NCBI GenBank assembly: GCA_945860375.1
Contig: CAMAQR010000074.1
Location: 1 to 15,461, forward strand
Source: Pseudorhodobacter antarcticus
GTDB taxonomy: Bacteria; Pseudomonadota; Alphaproteobacteria; Rhodobacterales; Rhodobacteraceae
Length of the DNA stretch: 15,461 nucleotides
Direction of reading: 5' to 3'
The notes under the pieces were generated by a model. That model was given only the letters and a program-made list of their open reading frames with translations, ran no database searches and was not told where the DNA came from. The position numbers and the translations under genes are program-made. This document shows, in pieces, positions 8,049-15,220 of the stretch (the stretch's first letter is position 1; each line of letters begins with the position of its first letter).

Positions 8049-9065
8049 ATGCGCAATCGACACTGGAACCGGGCTGGCAAACCGATCAGCTTCACCGAAC
8101 TGGGCTTTGGGGCAGCCCCTTTGGGCAACCTCTATCGCGCCATAACCGAGGCGGATGCGCAGGCGATTCTGACCCGTGCCTGGGACGGCGGTCTGCGCTA
8201 TTTTGATACCGCTCCGCTGTATGGTCTGGGCCTGTCGGAAACCCGGCTGAACCATTTTCTGCGCGACAAGCCCCGCGATTCCTATGTTCTGTCCAGCAAG
8301 GTGGGCCGCCTGCTGCGCTCCTGTCCGCCGCAATCGCGGGACGGACTGGACAAATGGTTCGACGTGCCCGCCCGCAATGAGGTTTACGATTATTCCTATG
8401 ACGGCGTCATACGATCGTTGGCGGCGTCGCTGGAAAGGCTGGGGCTGGACCGCATCGACATCCTTTTTGCCCATGATCTGGATATCTTCAACCACAAATC
8501 CGCCGCAGTGCTGGATGCCCGCCTGTCCGAATTCATGGCGGGCGGCTACCGCGCCCTGCGCGATCTGCGCGACCAGGGCGTGATCTCGGCCTTTGGCGCG
8601 GGGGTGAACGCGTGGCAGCCCTGCCAATGGCTGCTGGATCGCGGCGATTTCGACCTGTTCTTGCTCGCAGGCCGCTACACTTTGCTCGAGCAAGAGGCGC
8701 TGTCGTTCCTGAACGCAGCGGCGGCGCGCGGTGTGGGGGTGGTGATCGGCGGGGCGTATAATTCCGGCATCCTTGCCACCGGGCCAAAACCCGGCGCGTT
8801 CTACAACTACGACCCGGCCCCCGAGGCCATCCTGACCCGCGCGGCACAACTGCAAACCGTTTGCGCCGCCCATAACACCCGCCTTGTGGACGCCGCTTTC
8901 CAATTCCCACTGCTGCATCCTGCTGTGGTGTCGGTTGTTCCGGGCGGTCAAGGCGTGGCCGAGATGGACAGCAACCTTGCCGCATCGCAGGCGCAAATCC
9001 CAACTGCCATCTGGTCAGATTTGAAAGCCAAGGGTCTGCTGCACCCAGATGCCCCCACTCCCTAA
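8049..9065 (+). CDS. Aldo/keto reductase, D-threo-aldose 1-dehydrogenase-like
   Basis: NAD(P)-dependent oxidoreductase of the aldo/keto reductase superfamily, 338 aa. The tetrad is complete: Asp53 and Tyr58 in YFDTAPLYG, Lys84 in SSKVGR, His142 in FAHDLD. The framework APLGNLYRAI, the SSKVGRLLR segment, FLLAGRYTLLEQ and the closing QFPLLHPAVVSVVPGGQ resemble D-threo-aldose 1-dehydrogenases (L-fucose/D-arabinose dehydrogenases), which oxidise the aldose at C1 to the lactone. Start chosen at the ATG at 8049, which has GGGGGC 3 nt upstream and matches the usual N-terminus; ATGs at 7992 and 8025 would run through or into the operator. Monocistronic on the plus strand, divergent from the BtpA operon and sharing operator O2. 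It offers an oxidative branch beside the isomerase/kinase branch. Exact sugar unknown. Confidence 0.88.
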   Translation: MRNRHWNRAGKPISFTELGFGAAPLGNLYRAITEADAQAILTRAWDGGLRYFDTAPLYGLGLSETRLNHFLRDKPRDSYVLSSKVGRLLRSCPPQSRDGLDKWFDVPARNEVYDYSYDGVIRSLAASLERLGLDRIDILFAHDLDIFNHKSAAVLDARLSEFMAGGYRALRDLRDQGVISAFGAGVNAWQPCQWLLDRGDFDLFLLAGRYTLLEQEALSFLNAAAARGVGVVIGGAYNSGILATGPKPGAFYNYDPAPEAILTRAAQLQTVCAAHNTRLVDAAFQFPLLHPAVVSVVPGGQGVAEMDSNLAASQAQIPTAIWSDLKAKGLLHPDAPTP

Positions 9066-9081
9066 ACTTTATCTAAAATTT

Positions 9082-9111
9082 TTCATCTTGGTGAAACTAT
9101 CCCACCGGAGG
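9082..9111 (+). repeat. Short intergenic repeat, copy A
   Basis: A 30-bp element beginning TTCATCTTGG and ending ACCGGAGG, lying 16 bp after the reductase stop. It matches copy B at 13234-13264 with one single-base gap and a few substitutions; the first ten and last seven bases are identical. Both copies follow a plus-strand stop codon. I associate such elements with Rhodobacterales intergenic regions; their function is not known to me. Confidence 0.7.
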
Positions 9112-9112
9112 T

Positions 9113-9135
9113 CTGGAGGGTGTGAAACCCTCCAG
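9113..9135. terminator. Hairpin between converging reductase and isomerase genes
   Basis: Perfect 9-bp stem CTGGAGGGT (9113-9121) and ACCCTCCAG (9127-9135) with loop GTGAA, between the stop at 9065 (plus) and the stop at 9144 (minus). There is no T run on either side, so it is not a textbook intrinsic terminator, but the strong stem placed between converging genes suggests a bidirectional transcript end. Confidence 0.6.
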
Positions 9136-9143
9136 TCCCGCCC

Positions 9144-10106
9144 TCAGCCATAAAGCGCCCGGGTCACAATCCCCATCGACGCCGCCGCATCCTGCCGCGC
9201 CACAGCATCGGCCAAACCGGCATCGCCCGCCAACCCATGCGCAATCGCCCGCAACCGTTCCGTCAACCGGATATTGGCGCGCGCCTCGGCCACCGGGTTC
9301 AGACCGCCCAGATCGGGAAAAGTGTCAAAGTAGATCACACCGTCGTAGCCCGCCCGCTCCAGCGCCACGAACAACTCCAGCGTTTGCACCGGATGCACCG
9401 TGCCCGCCATCAGCCCGTCATCGCGCTTGCCGTAGCCGTCGTTCAAATGCACGCCCAGAATCCGGCTGTGGCGCGCCGCCAGCATCGCGGCATAGGCCGG
9501 CATTTCACCCGCATAAAGCACATGTGCGAAATCCAGCGTCACCCCGGTGTTCGCCCGCCCAATCTCGCGCAGTGCCAGCAAGGTCGTGGCCATATCGGGC
9601 ATCAGCGCAAAGGATCGCGGCTCATCCGGCTTGTATTCGATGGCGATATCAATGCTTTGGTTGTGGTCCGCCACCTCGGCCACCGCCGCCACAGTGTCCT
9701 CCCAGCCCCGCGCATAATCCATCTGGAAGGCATAATCATAGCCGTCCTGCCCCATCCAAAGCGTCATCAACCGCCCGCCCATTTCGGCACAGGCATCGAT
9801 CCCGCGCTTGGTCAGGTCAATCGCCGCCCGCCGCACCGCGCGGTCGGGATGGGTGAACGCCCCCAGCTTGAAGCCGCTTTCCGTGTAATACCGCATTGCC
9901 AGCCCGTTCAGCGCCATGCCCTGATCCGCCAGCATCCGCCCCAGCTCCGCCGGATTGTGCTTCTCAAAATGATCGGGATAGTTCAGATCGGCCGCGTTCA
10001 GCCCCCCCACCTGCCCCGCCCCTGCAATCATATCGGCGACCGAACCGCCCTTGACCTTGAACGCATTCAAGCGGGCGGCGTAACGCGGGCGGTTGGGCAA
10101 GTTCAT
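9144..10106 (-). CDS. TIM-barrel sugar isomerase/epimerase family protein
   Basis: Xylose isomerase-like TIM-barrel (AP endonuclease 2 fold) protein, 320 aa, predicted metal-dependent sugar isomerase or epimerase in the cytoplasm. Candidate metal and catalytic residues sit at strand ends: Glu157 in IEYKP, Asp192 in LDFAH, His220 in GVHLND and Asp261 in YFDTFP. The segment LWMGQDGYDYAFQMDY (116-131) recalls rhamnose-isomerase-type members of this superfamily, but I cannot name a substrate. It starts at an ATG with AGG 5 nt upstream, 15 nt after the stop of the GntR gene, so the two form an operon behind operator O3. It could turn the imported aldose into the ketose used by the FGGY kinase; that link is inference. 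Confidence 0.85.
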   Translation of the reverse strand: MNLPNRPRYAARLNAFKVKGGSVADMIAGAGQVGGLNAADLNYPDHFEKHNPAELGRMLADQGMALNGLAMRYYTESGFKLGAFTHPDRAVRRAAIDLTKRGIDACAEMGGRLMTLWMGQDGYDYAFQMDYARGWEDTVAAVAEVADHNQSIDIAIEYKPDEPRSFALMPDMATTLLALREIGRANTGVTLDFAHVLYAGEMPAYAAMLAARHSRILGVHLNDGYGKRDDGLMAGTVHPVQTLELFVALERAGYDGVIYFDTFPDLGGLNPVAEARANIRLTERLRAIAHGLAGDAGLADAVARQDAAASMGIVTRALYG

Positions 10107-10121
10107 GAAACCTATGGCCTT

Positions 10122-10856
10122 TCAGGACGGGTTGAACAGTTCGGGGCGGCTGCGCTCCAGCGGCTCGAGGTAGGTCAGCAATTGCCGCAAATGTCCGCGA
10201 ACGGCCAGACGCGCCGCCGCAGGGTCGCGCGCTTCAAACGCCGCCAGAATCGCGCGATGCTCGGACAGCGTCGCCGCCAGCCGCCCCGGCACCGGCAACA
10301 CCAATTGCCGCGCCCGGCTCACATGCGCCCATGCGGTTTCTGACACCAAAACCAGCTTGCGATGGCCAGTGAACGACAGCAGCAGCGCGTGCATCTCGGC
10401 GTCCAGCGCGTAGAACCCGGCGAAATCGCCGTCGGCGATCAGCGCCGCCTGCACCAGCAGATTGCGCCGCAACTGCACCAGTTGCGCCTCGGTGATGGTT
10501 TCGGCCACGCTCTCTGCCGCCGCCACTTCGATGGCTTCGCGCAGGAAAGCCCCCTCACGGATCTCCACCATCGAAAACCGCGCCACATAGGTGCCCGCCT
10601 GCGGGATCACATCGACCAAGCCTTCGGACGCCAGCCGCGCCACAGCGTCCGACACCGGGCTGCGCGACACCCCCAATTCGGCGCAAATCTCTGGCTTGCG
10701 CAGGATTTCACCGGGGCGGTAATCGAGGTTCAAGATGGCGTGGTGCAGGCTCTGATAGACCCGCGCGCCCAAGGATCCGGCAAACCGGTCCAGCGGCAAA
10801 AGCCGCGGCGAACCGGCTGTGGGGCCATGTGAAGCGGAGGGTGTCGGAAGCAACAT
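10122..10856 (-). CDS. GntR-family (FCD subfamily) transcriptional regulator
   Basis: DNA-binding regulator, 244 aa. An N-terminal winged helix-turn-helix covers about residues 27-93 (LGVSRSPVSDAVARLASEGLV, with the recognition helix at SRSPVSDAVARL). A helical FCD effector domain covers about 100-225, with the metal-site pattern Asp152-x3-His156, His200 (SEHRAIL) and His222 (RGHL), as in metal-binding FCD proteins. Effectors are usually sugar acids or small carboxylates. The first 26 residues are a disordered Ser/Pro-rich tail. The ATG at 10854-10856 lies inside the palindrome at 10852-10867 and has no ribosome binding site, so the mRNA may be leaderless or a later codon (for example TTG for residue 20) may be used. 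It probably represses its own operon and the two divergent units to its left. Confidence 0.92.
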   Translation of the reverse strand: MLLPTPSASHGPTAGSPRLLPLDRFAGSLGARVYQSLHHAILNLDYRPGEILRKPEICAELGVSRSPVSDAVARLASEGLVDVIPQAGTYVARFSMVEIREGAFLREAIEVAAAESVAETITEAQLVQLRRNLLVQAALIADGDFAGFYALDAEMHALLLSFTGHRKLVLVSETAWAHVSRARQLVLPVPGRLAATLSEHRAILAAFEARDPAAARLAVRGHLRQLLTYLEPLERSRPELFNPS

Positions 10857-10867
10857 GCTAGCATGTT
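10852..10867. promoter_or_regulatory. GntR-type operator O3, perfect palindrome over the gntR start codon
   Basis: AACATGCTAGCATGTT is a perfect 16-bp inverted repeat and best represents the motif shared with O1 and O2. The start codon of the regulator gene lies inside it, so binding there would block initiation of its own transcript. This is the main reason for assigning the motif to this regulator. Confidence 0.8.
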
Positions 10868-11149
10868 AGCCAAGGCGCGCGCCTTGATCAAGGAAACGCG
10901 GCTGCGCAGACGCAGATCTTCACATCTTCAGGCCGCCGACAAACCCGGCCCCATGGGATTGCCTTGCCAACACCTCTGCAAAATCTGCGGCATCACCTTC
11001 AGAAAATAACGCAACAACGCTTCGTAAAGTACTGAGACATAATGTAATATATCGAAATTTCAACCCACCCGATCACCTTTGATGCCGCAGGTCCAATCAT
11101 AGGGCAAGCCAAATCCTTGCCCCGAAGCGGCCCGTGCCGCCAGACACAG
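10857..11149. other. Regulator upstream region with nested palindromes and an 11-bp inverted repeat
   Basis: No gene is seen between the GntR start and the end of manB. Next to O3 is the perfect 16-bp palindrome CAAGGCGCGCGCCTTG (10871-10886), overlapping a second one, CCTTGATCAAGG (10882-10893). Further on, CTGCGGCATCA (10985-10995) is repeated in reverse at 11080-11090. The 84 bases between these arms are AT-rich for this genome and include a weak minus-strand promoter candidate, TTGAAA (11058-11063) and TATGTC (11036-11041) with 16-bp spacing, pointing to the GntR gene. No terminator for manB is evident. Confidence 0.5.
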
Positions 11150-12514
11150 CTACCCTTCAATCAAGGCCGAAATCTCTGCCACGCCGCGTTGCACCAGATC
11201 GACCCGCCCGCGCGCCTCCACATTCAGCCGCAACAAAGGCTCGGTGTTCGATGCCCGCAGGTTGAAGCGCCATTCGCCAAATTCAAGGCTCAAACCGTCC
11301 AGATCATCCCGCCGAACCGCAAGCGGAGCGTAAACGCTCTCAACCCGCGCCACCGTCGCACGCACATCCGCCACCCGAAAGTTGATCTCACCCGAAGACG
11401 GAAACGCCGCCCGGCGCGCCGCCAGCAGATCGGCAAGAGATTGCCCCGACCGCCCCAAAAGCTCCGCCACCACCAGCCAAGGGATCATGCCGGAATCGCA
11501 AGCCATGAAGTCGCGGAAATAGTGATGCGCGGACATCTCACCACCGTAAACCGCACCGACATCCCGCATCCTCTGCTTTAAAAACGCGTGGCCCGTCGGC
11601 GCAGCCACCGCCACACCGCCGCCCCGCGCCACCACATCCATGGTGTTCCAGATCACGCGCGGGTCGTGGATGATCCGCGCGCCGGGCTCCCTGGCCAGAA
11701 ACACCTGCGCCAACAGGCCCACCACATACTCCCCGGCCACAAAATCTCCCCGGTGATCGAACAGGAAACAGCGATCGAAATCGCCATCCCAGGCGACGCC
11801 CATATCCGCCCCGGCCGCGATCACCGCCCGCGCCGTCGCGGGCTGGTTTTCGGCCAGCAAAGGGTTCGGGATGCCATTCGGGAAAGTCCCATCGGGGCTG
11901 TGATGCATCCGTACAAACTCAATCGACGCCCCCCGCGCCGCCAGTTCGGCCGCAATGGCATCAAACGTCGGCCCCGCCGCGCCATTGCCCGCATTCACCA
12001 CGATCTTCAAAGGCCGCAAGGCCGCCACATCGACGAAACCCAGCACCCGTTTGACATAGTCCGCCCGGACATCCAGCCGTTCTCGCCAGATCCCCGAACG
12101 CTGAGCAGCGAAACTCCCGCTTTCCGCCAAAGCCTTGATCGCCGCCAGACCGTTGGCCGCATCCAACGGGGCCGACCCGCGCCGCACCATCTTCATGCCG
12201 TTGTAATTCATCGGATTGTGCGAGGCCGTCACCTCAATGCCGCCATCCGCGCCCAGATGCGCCACCGCAAAATACATCTCTTCGGTGCCGCAGAGGCCCA
12301 GATCCAGCACCTCGCACCCCGCCAACATCAACCCTGCGCGCGCAGCCCCCGCCAGCGCCACCGAAGACCCGCGCGGATCGCGGCCAATCACCACGCGACG
12401 GGCCTTGAGAACCTCACCAAAGGCCCGCCCCACCCGCAGCGCGATCTCCTCATTCAATTCCTCGCCCAATTGACCCCGAATGTCATAGGCCTTGAAACAG
12501 GTGTAACTGGTCAT
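11150..12514 (-). CDS. manB: Phosphomannomutase/phosphoglucomutase
   Basis: Converts mannose 6-phosphate to mannose 1-phosphate (possibly also glucose phosphates) for nucleotide-sugar and surface polysaccharide synthesis. The 454-aa product has the four domains of the alpha-D-phosphohexomutase family: FKAYDIRG (7-14), active-site serine Ser98 in [13 protein letters not shown], magnesium loop DGDFDR (243-248), sugar-binding GEMSAHHYF (325-333) and phosphate-binding RASNTEP (420-426). The wording [18 protein letters not shown] is of the CpsG/ManB type. Start chosen at the ATG at 12514 because it gives the conserved N-terminus; the frame stays open for 68 more codons, but those overlap hisB and look non-coding. 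The ribosome binding site is weak (GAAAG). It is divergent from hisB and has no operator of the sugar regulon, so it is probably outside it. Confidence 0.93.
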   Translation of the reverse strand: MTSYTCFKAYDIRGQLGEELNEEIALRVGRAFGEVLKARRVVIGRDPRGSSVALAGAARAGLMLAGCEVLDLGLCGTEEMYFAVAHLGADGGIEVTASHNPMNYNGMKMVRRGSAPLDAANGLAAIKALAESGSFAAQRSGIWRERLDVRADYVKRVLGFVDVAALRPLKIVVNAGNGAAGPTFDAIAAELAARGASIEFVRMHHSPDGTFPNGIPNPLLAENQPATARAVIAAGADMGVAWDGDFDRCFLFDHRGDFVAGEYVVGLLAQVFLAREPGARIIHDPRVIWNTMDVVARGGGVAVAAPTGHAFLKQRMRDVGAVYGGEMSAHHYFRDFMACDSGMIPWLVVAELLGRSGQSLADLLAARRAAFPSSGEINFRVADVRATVARVESVYAPLAVRRDDLDGLSLEFGEWRFNLRASNTEPLLRLNVEARGRVDLVQRGVAEISALIEG

Positions 12515-12587
12515 GCGCGCACTTTCAGCCGGAACCCTCGTTGCGACACTATCCGCCCCAACGCCCGCGTCCACCCCCAAGCGCCAC

Positions 12588-12616
12588 TTTCCAAACCCCC
12601 GCACCCCGCCTATAAA
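12588..12616 (+). promoter_or_regulatory. Candidate promoter of hisB
   Basis: TTTCCA (12588-12593) and TATAAA (12611-12616) are separated by 17 bp, 25 bp before the hisB start. The -10 box is close to consensus in a very GC-rich setting. Predicted by eye only. Confidence 0.45.
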
Positions 12617-12641
12617 GCCGCAACGCCGAAGGGGAGTGCCA

Positions 12642-13229
12642 ATGCGCAGCGCCGAAATCACCCGCACCACCAATGAAACCGCCATCTCGGTCGCCGTAAA
12701 TCTGGACGGCACCGGCAAATCCGCCTGTCAGACCGGCGTCGGTTTCTTCGATCACATGCTGGACCAACTGGCCCGGCATGCGCTGATCGACATTTCGGTT
12801 CAAGCCAAGGGCGATCTGCACATCGACGATCACCACACGGTAGAAGATGTGGGCATCGCGCTCGGTCAGGCGCTGACCCGCGCCTTGGGCGACAAAAAGG
12901 GCATCCGCCGCTATGGCCATTTCCGCCTTGCGATGGATGACACCCAGATCGCCTGCGCGCTGGACCTTTCGGCGCGGCCTTTCCTGGTTTGGAATGTCGA
13001 CTTTACCGCGGCCAAGATCGGCAGCTTTGATACCGAATTGGTGCGCGAATTCTTTCAGGCCTTCGCCACGCATGGCGGCATCACCCTGCATGTTGACAAG
13101 GTCCACGGGCTGAACAGTCACCATATTGCCGAGGCCACGTTCAAGGCCGTGGCGCGGGCGCTGCGCGAGGCTGTGGAACAAGATCCGCGCATGGCGGGCC
13201 AACTGCCTTCGACCAAAGGCGCGCTCTGA
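12642..13229 (+). CDS. hisB: Imidazoleglycerol-phosphate dehydratase
   Basis: Sixth step of histidine synthesis: imidazole glycerol phosphate to imidazole acetol phosphate. The 195-aa product is the single-function form without the phosphatase domain of enteric HisB. Metal-binding repeats are visible: [12 protein letters not shown] (36-47), DDHHTVED (62-69) and [11 protein letters not shown] (159-169). Start ATG at 12642 with GGGGAG 7 nt upstream; the frame is open further up without a better start. It leads a plus-strand hisB-hisH unit, with 66 bp to hisH that contain copy B of the intergenic repeat. It is divergent from manB. Confidence 0.97.
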   Translation: MRSAEITRTTNETAISVAVNLDGTGKSACQTGVGFFDHMLDQLARHALIDISVQAKGDLHIDDHHTVEDVGIALGQALTRALGDKKGIRRYGHFRLAMDDTQIACALDLSARPFLVWNVDFTAAKIGSFDTELVREFFQAFATHGGITLHVDKVHGLNSHHIAEATFKAVARALREAVEQDPRMAGQLPSTKGAL

Positions 13230-13233
13230 CCCG

Positions 13234-13264
13234 TTCATCTTGGCAGAAATATCCCCGCCGGAGG
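13234..13264 (+). repeat. Short intergenic repeat, copy B
   Basis: A 31-bp element beginning TTCATCTTGG and ending GCCGGAGG, 4 bp after the hisB stop, the counterpart of copy A at 9082-9111. It lies in the hisB-hisH spacer, so it is probably transcribed. Confidence 0.7.
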
Positions 13265-13295
13265 CCCAGCCTTTCGGCAAAACAGGCGTTCGAAC

Positions 13296-13940
13296 ATGCT
13301 CACCGTCCTCGTTGACTACGATTCAGGCAACCTGCACTCCGCTGAAAAGGCGTTTCAACGGATGGCGCAGGAAACCAATGCCGGAACAGTGCTGGTCAGT
13401 TCCCGCCCCGAAGACATCGCCCGCGCCGATCGCATCGTGCTGCCGGGTGACGGTGCCTTTCCGGCCTGCCGTCGGGCTTTGGGGGCTTACGGCGGGCTGT
13501 TCGAGGCCATTGAAGAGGCCGTCACCACCCGCGCCCGCCCGTTCATGGGCATCTGTGTCGGCATGCAGATGATGGCGACCTGGGGGCGCGAGTATCAAGA
13601 CACCGCCGGTTTTGGCTGGATTTCGGGCGAGGTGGTGCGCATCACCCCGGCCAATCCGGCCCTGAAGGTGCCGCATATGGGCTGGAATGATCTGGTGCTG
13701 GACCACAACACCGCCCATCCGGTTCTGGAAGGCCTCAGCACCGGCGATCACGCCTATTTCGTGCATTCCTATCATTTCAAAGTCGACAACCCCGCCGAAC
13801 GGCTGGCCCATTGCGATTACGCCGGCGACATCACCGCGATCATTGGCCGCGACACCATGGTGGGCACGCAGTTTCATCCCGAGAAATCCCAAGCCACCGG
13901 CCTGCGCCTGATTGCCAACTTCCTGAACTGGCGTCCGTGA
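13296..13940 (+). CDS. hisH: Imidazole glycerol phosphate synthase, glutamine amidotransferase subunit
   Basis: Hydrolyses glutamine and passes ammonia to HisF in the fifth step of histidine synthesis. The 214-aa product has the class I amidotransferase triad: Cys87 in GICVGMQMM, with His194 and Glu196 in QFHPEKSQ. The N-terminus (LVDYDSGNLHSAEKAF) and the oxyanion region around LPGDGAFP (49-56) are typical. Start ATG at 13296, with AGG about 10 nt upstream, a modest ribosome binding site. It follows hisB; the expected partners hisA and hisF are not in the window, because the following genes are unrelated or on the other strand. Confidence 0.97.
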   Translation: MLTVLVDYDSGNLHSAEKAFQRMAQETNAGTVLVSSRPEDIARADRIVLPGDGAFPACRRALGAYGGLFEAIEEAVTTRARPFMGICVGMQMMATWGREYQDTAGFGWISGEVVRITPANPALKVPHMGWNDLVLDHNTAHPVLEGLSTGDHAYFVHSYHFKVDNPAERLAHCDYAGDITAIIGRDTMVGTQFHPEKSQATGLRLIANFLNWRP

Positions 13941-13956
13941 CGCCCTCCGGCCGGCT

Positions 13957-14208
13957 TCAGCTTGGGTTGAAAGACAAATAGACGTAAAGACTGCCCACCG
14001 CCACAACCGCAGCCAAGGTGACATAAAACCGGGTCTGGTTGTACATCGGGGCCGCCTGCCAACACTGGCCACAGCGCGCCGCGCCAAAGCGCATCTTGTG
14101 CCCGCAGGCGGCGCAGGTGAACAACCGCATGGGTTGCTTGCCCTTCGGGTCTTTTTCCTCACCTTCACGCCGCATGGCATTGGTGACGGATTTGGTAGGT
14201 TTGGTCAT
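13957..14208 (-). CDS. Small zinc-ribbon protein with C-terminal membrane segment
   Basis: Unrecognised 83-aa protein. The N-terminus is charged and flexible (MTKPTKSVTNAMRREGEEKD). It is followed by a four-cysteine ribbon: Cys32-x2-Cys35 and Cys46-x2-Cys49. A hydrophobic helix (about residues 60-80) sits at the end, so it is probably tail-anchored with the ribbon in the cytoplasm. Start ATG at 14208 preferred; a TTG eight codons upstream is possible. Its stop is 16 bp from the hisH stop, in convergent orientation. The cysteine pattern and membrane segment make it a real gene rather than a shadow frame. Function unknown. Confidence 0.75.
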   Translation of the reverse strand: MTKPTKSVTNAMRREGEEKDPKGKQPMRLFTCAACGHKMRFGAARCGQCWQAAPMYNQTRFYVTLAAVVAVGSLYVYLSFNPS

Positions 14209-14536
14209 CTGTTCTATTTCTGCAACGGCCAAACACTGCGGTCTGGGAACTGGCTCAAATGCCCGCAGATGGGTGCGTCACAAGAAAATCACAACCCGGA
14301 TATACTTTAGGTTGCATTTCTCAATCGTCACTTCATCTTTGGGCGCAAATACAATCGCTGCACCACCGGCAACGGCGGCCCCACTAAATATAGAGAAAAG
14401 GGCCACTTAAGCGCTTGTATCCTAAATGCGGTAAGACCTGAATAGTCTTTTTGGCAGTTTACCAAAGCAATCAACCGATTTGCCTCGGCCTGCGGCACAG
14501 CTTACACAAACAGTCAGGCCAAAGGGAGCATCGCTT
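14209..14536. other. Mostly gene-free gap before the Dph6-like gene
   Basis: This stretch is more AT-rich than its neighbours. It contains one possible small ORF (14278-14406, minus) and a weak hairpin, AAGAC/GTCTT with a short T run (14433-14452). A TTGGCA box at 14451-14456 has no good -10 partner for the downstream gene. No tRNA or other RNA gene was recognised. Confidence 0.4.
14278..14406 (-). CDS. Possible 42-aa hydrophobic small protein
   Basis: A GTG-started frame directly after a TAA encodes an N-terminal hydrophobic stretch (LFSIFSGAAVAGGAAIVFA) followed by a charged part (PKDEVTIEKCNLKYIRVVIF). This looks like a signal anchor plus a short exposed tail. The only ribosome-binding candidate, AGGA, is 13 nt upstream, which is far. 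It may be a small membrane protein, the remnant of a longer gene, or chance. Confidence 0.3.
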   Translation of the reverse strand: MALFSIFSGAAVAGGAAIVFAPKDEVTIEKCNLKYIRVVIFL

Positions 14537-15220
14537 GTGCACAAGATCATTCAGCAACCGCCCAAAGCCGTCCTGTCTTGGTCATCGGGCAAAGATTGTG
14601 CATTTGCTCTGCTCGAGGCCCGCAAAATGGGCTTGGCCGATGTGGTGGCGATTCTGACCACCACCAACGCGGCCTTCGACCGGGTCGCGATGCACGGCAC
14701 CCGCAACGCCTTGCTGGCCGCCCAAGCGGATGCGCTTGGCCTGCCCCTGATCGAGGTGCCGCTGCCTTGGCCCTGCGCGAACGAACAGTATGAGGCATTG
14801 ATGACCGGCGCGATGGCGCGTGTGGCGGCGTTTGGCGCCTATCACATGGTGTTTGGTGATTTGTTCCTTGAGGACGTGCGCGCCTACCGCGAAGCGAAAC
14901 TGGCCCCCTTGGGCGTGCAGGCAATCTTCCCCCTGTGGGGTCGCCCGACGGATGTGCTGGCGCAAGAGATGATTGCGGCGGGCATCGACGCCCGCGTGGT
15001 GTCACTCGATCCGAGCCATCTGGACGCCAGCTTTGCCGGGCGCAGGTTTGACGCGGGCTTTCTGGCCGATCTGCCCCCGGGTGTCGATCCCTGCGGCGAA
15101 GGCGGTGAATTTCACACGGCGGTCGTCGCAGGCCCAATGTTTTCGCACCCGATTCCGGTGCATCTGGGCGAGGTCGTCAGCCGCGACGGTTTCGTTTTTG
15201 CCGACCTGATCCCGGACTAA
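14537..15220 (+). CDS. Dph6-like PP-loop ATPase (adenine nucleotide alpha-hydrolase family)
   Basis: Putative ATP-dependent amidating or adenylating enzyme of the family that includes eukaryotic/archaeal diphthine-ammonia ligase. The 227-aa product has a PP-loop SWSSGKDC (14-21), GDLFLEDVRAYRE (107-119) and the C-terminal PCGEGGEFHT (185-194), all characteristic. Start chosen as the GTG at 14537, with GGGAG 8 nt upstream at 14524-14528; an upstream ATG (14480) in the same frame lacks a site. Bacteria do not make diphthamide, so the substrate is unknown. Its stop TAA overlaps by two bases the stop of the broken gene on the other strand (15217). Confidence 0.85.
   Translation: MHKIIQQPPKAVLSWSSGKDCAFALLEARKMGLADVVAILTTTNAAFDRVAMHGTRNALLAAQADALGLPLIEVPLPWPCANEQYEALMTGAMARVAAFGAYHMVFGDLFLEDVRAYREAKLAPLGVQAIFPLWGRPTDVLAQEMIAAGIDARVVSLDPSHLDASFAGRRFDAGFLADLPPGVDPCGEGGEFHTAVVAGPMFSHPIPVHLGEVVSRDGFVFADLIPD

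Noticed and set aside
12513..12641. Upstream extension of hisB
   Set aside because: The ATG at 12642 has a good ribosome binding site and gives the normal HisB N-terminus; the extension overlaps the manB start and the candidate promoter.
11588..12676. Plus-strand open frame opposite manB
   Set aside because: Arg/His/Pro-rich shadow; the opposite strand encodes all phosphomannomutase motifs in order.
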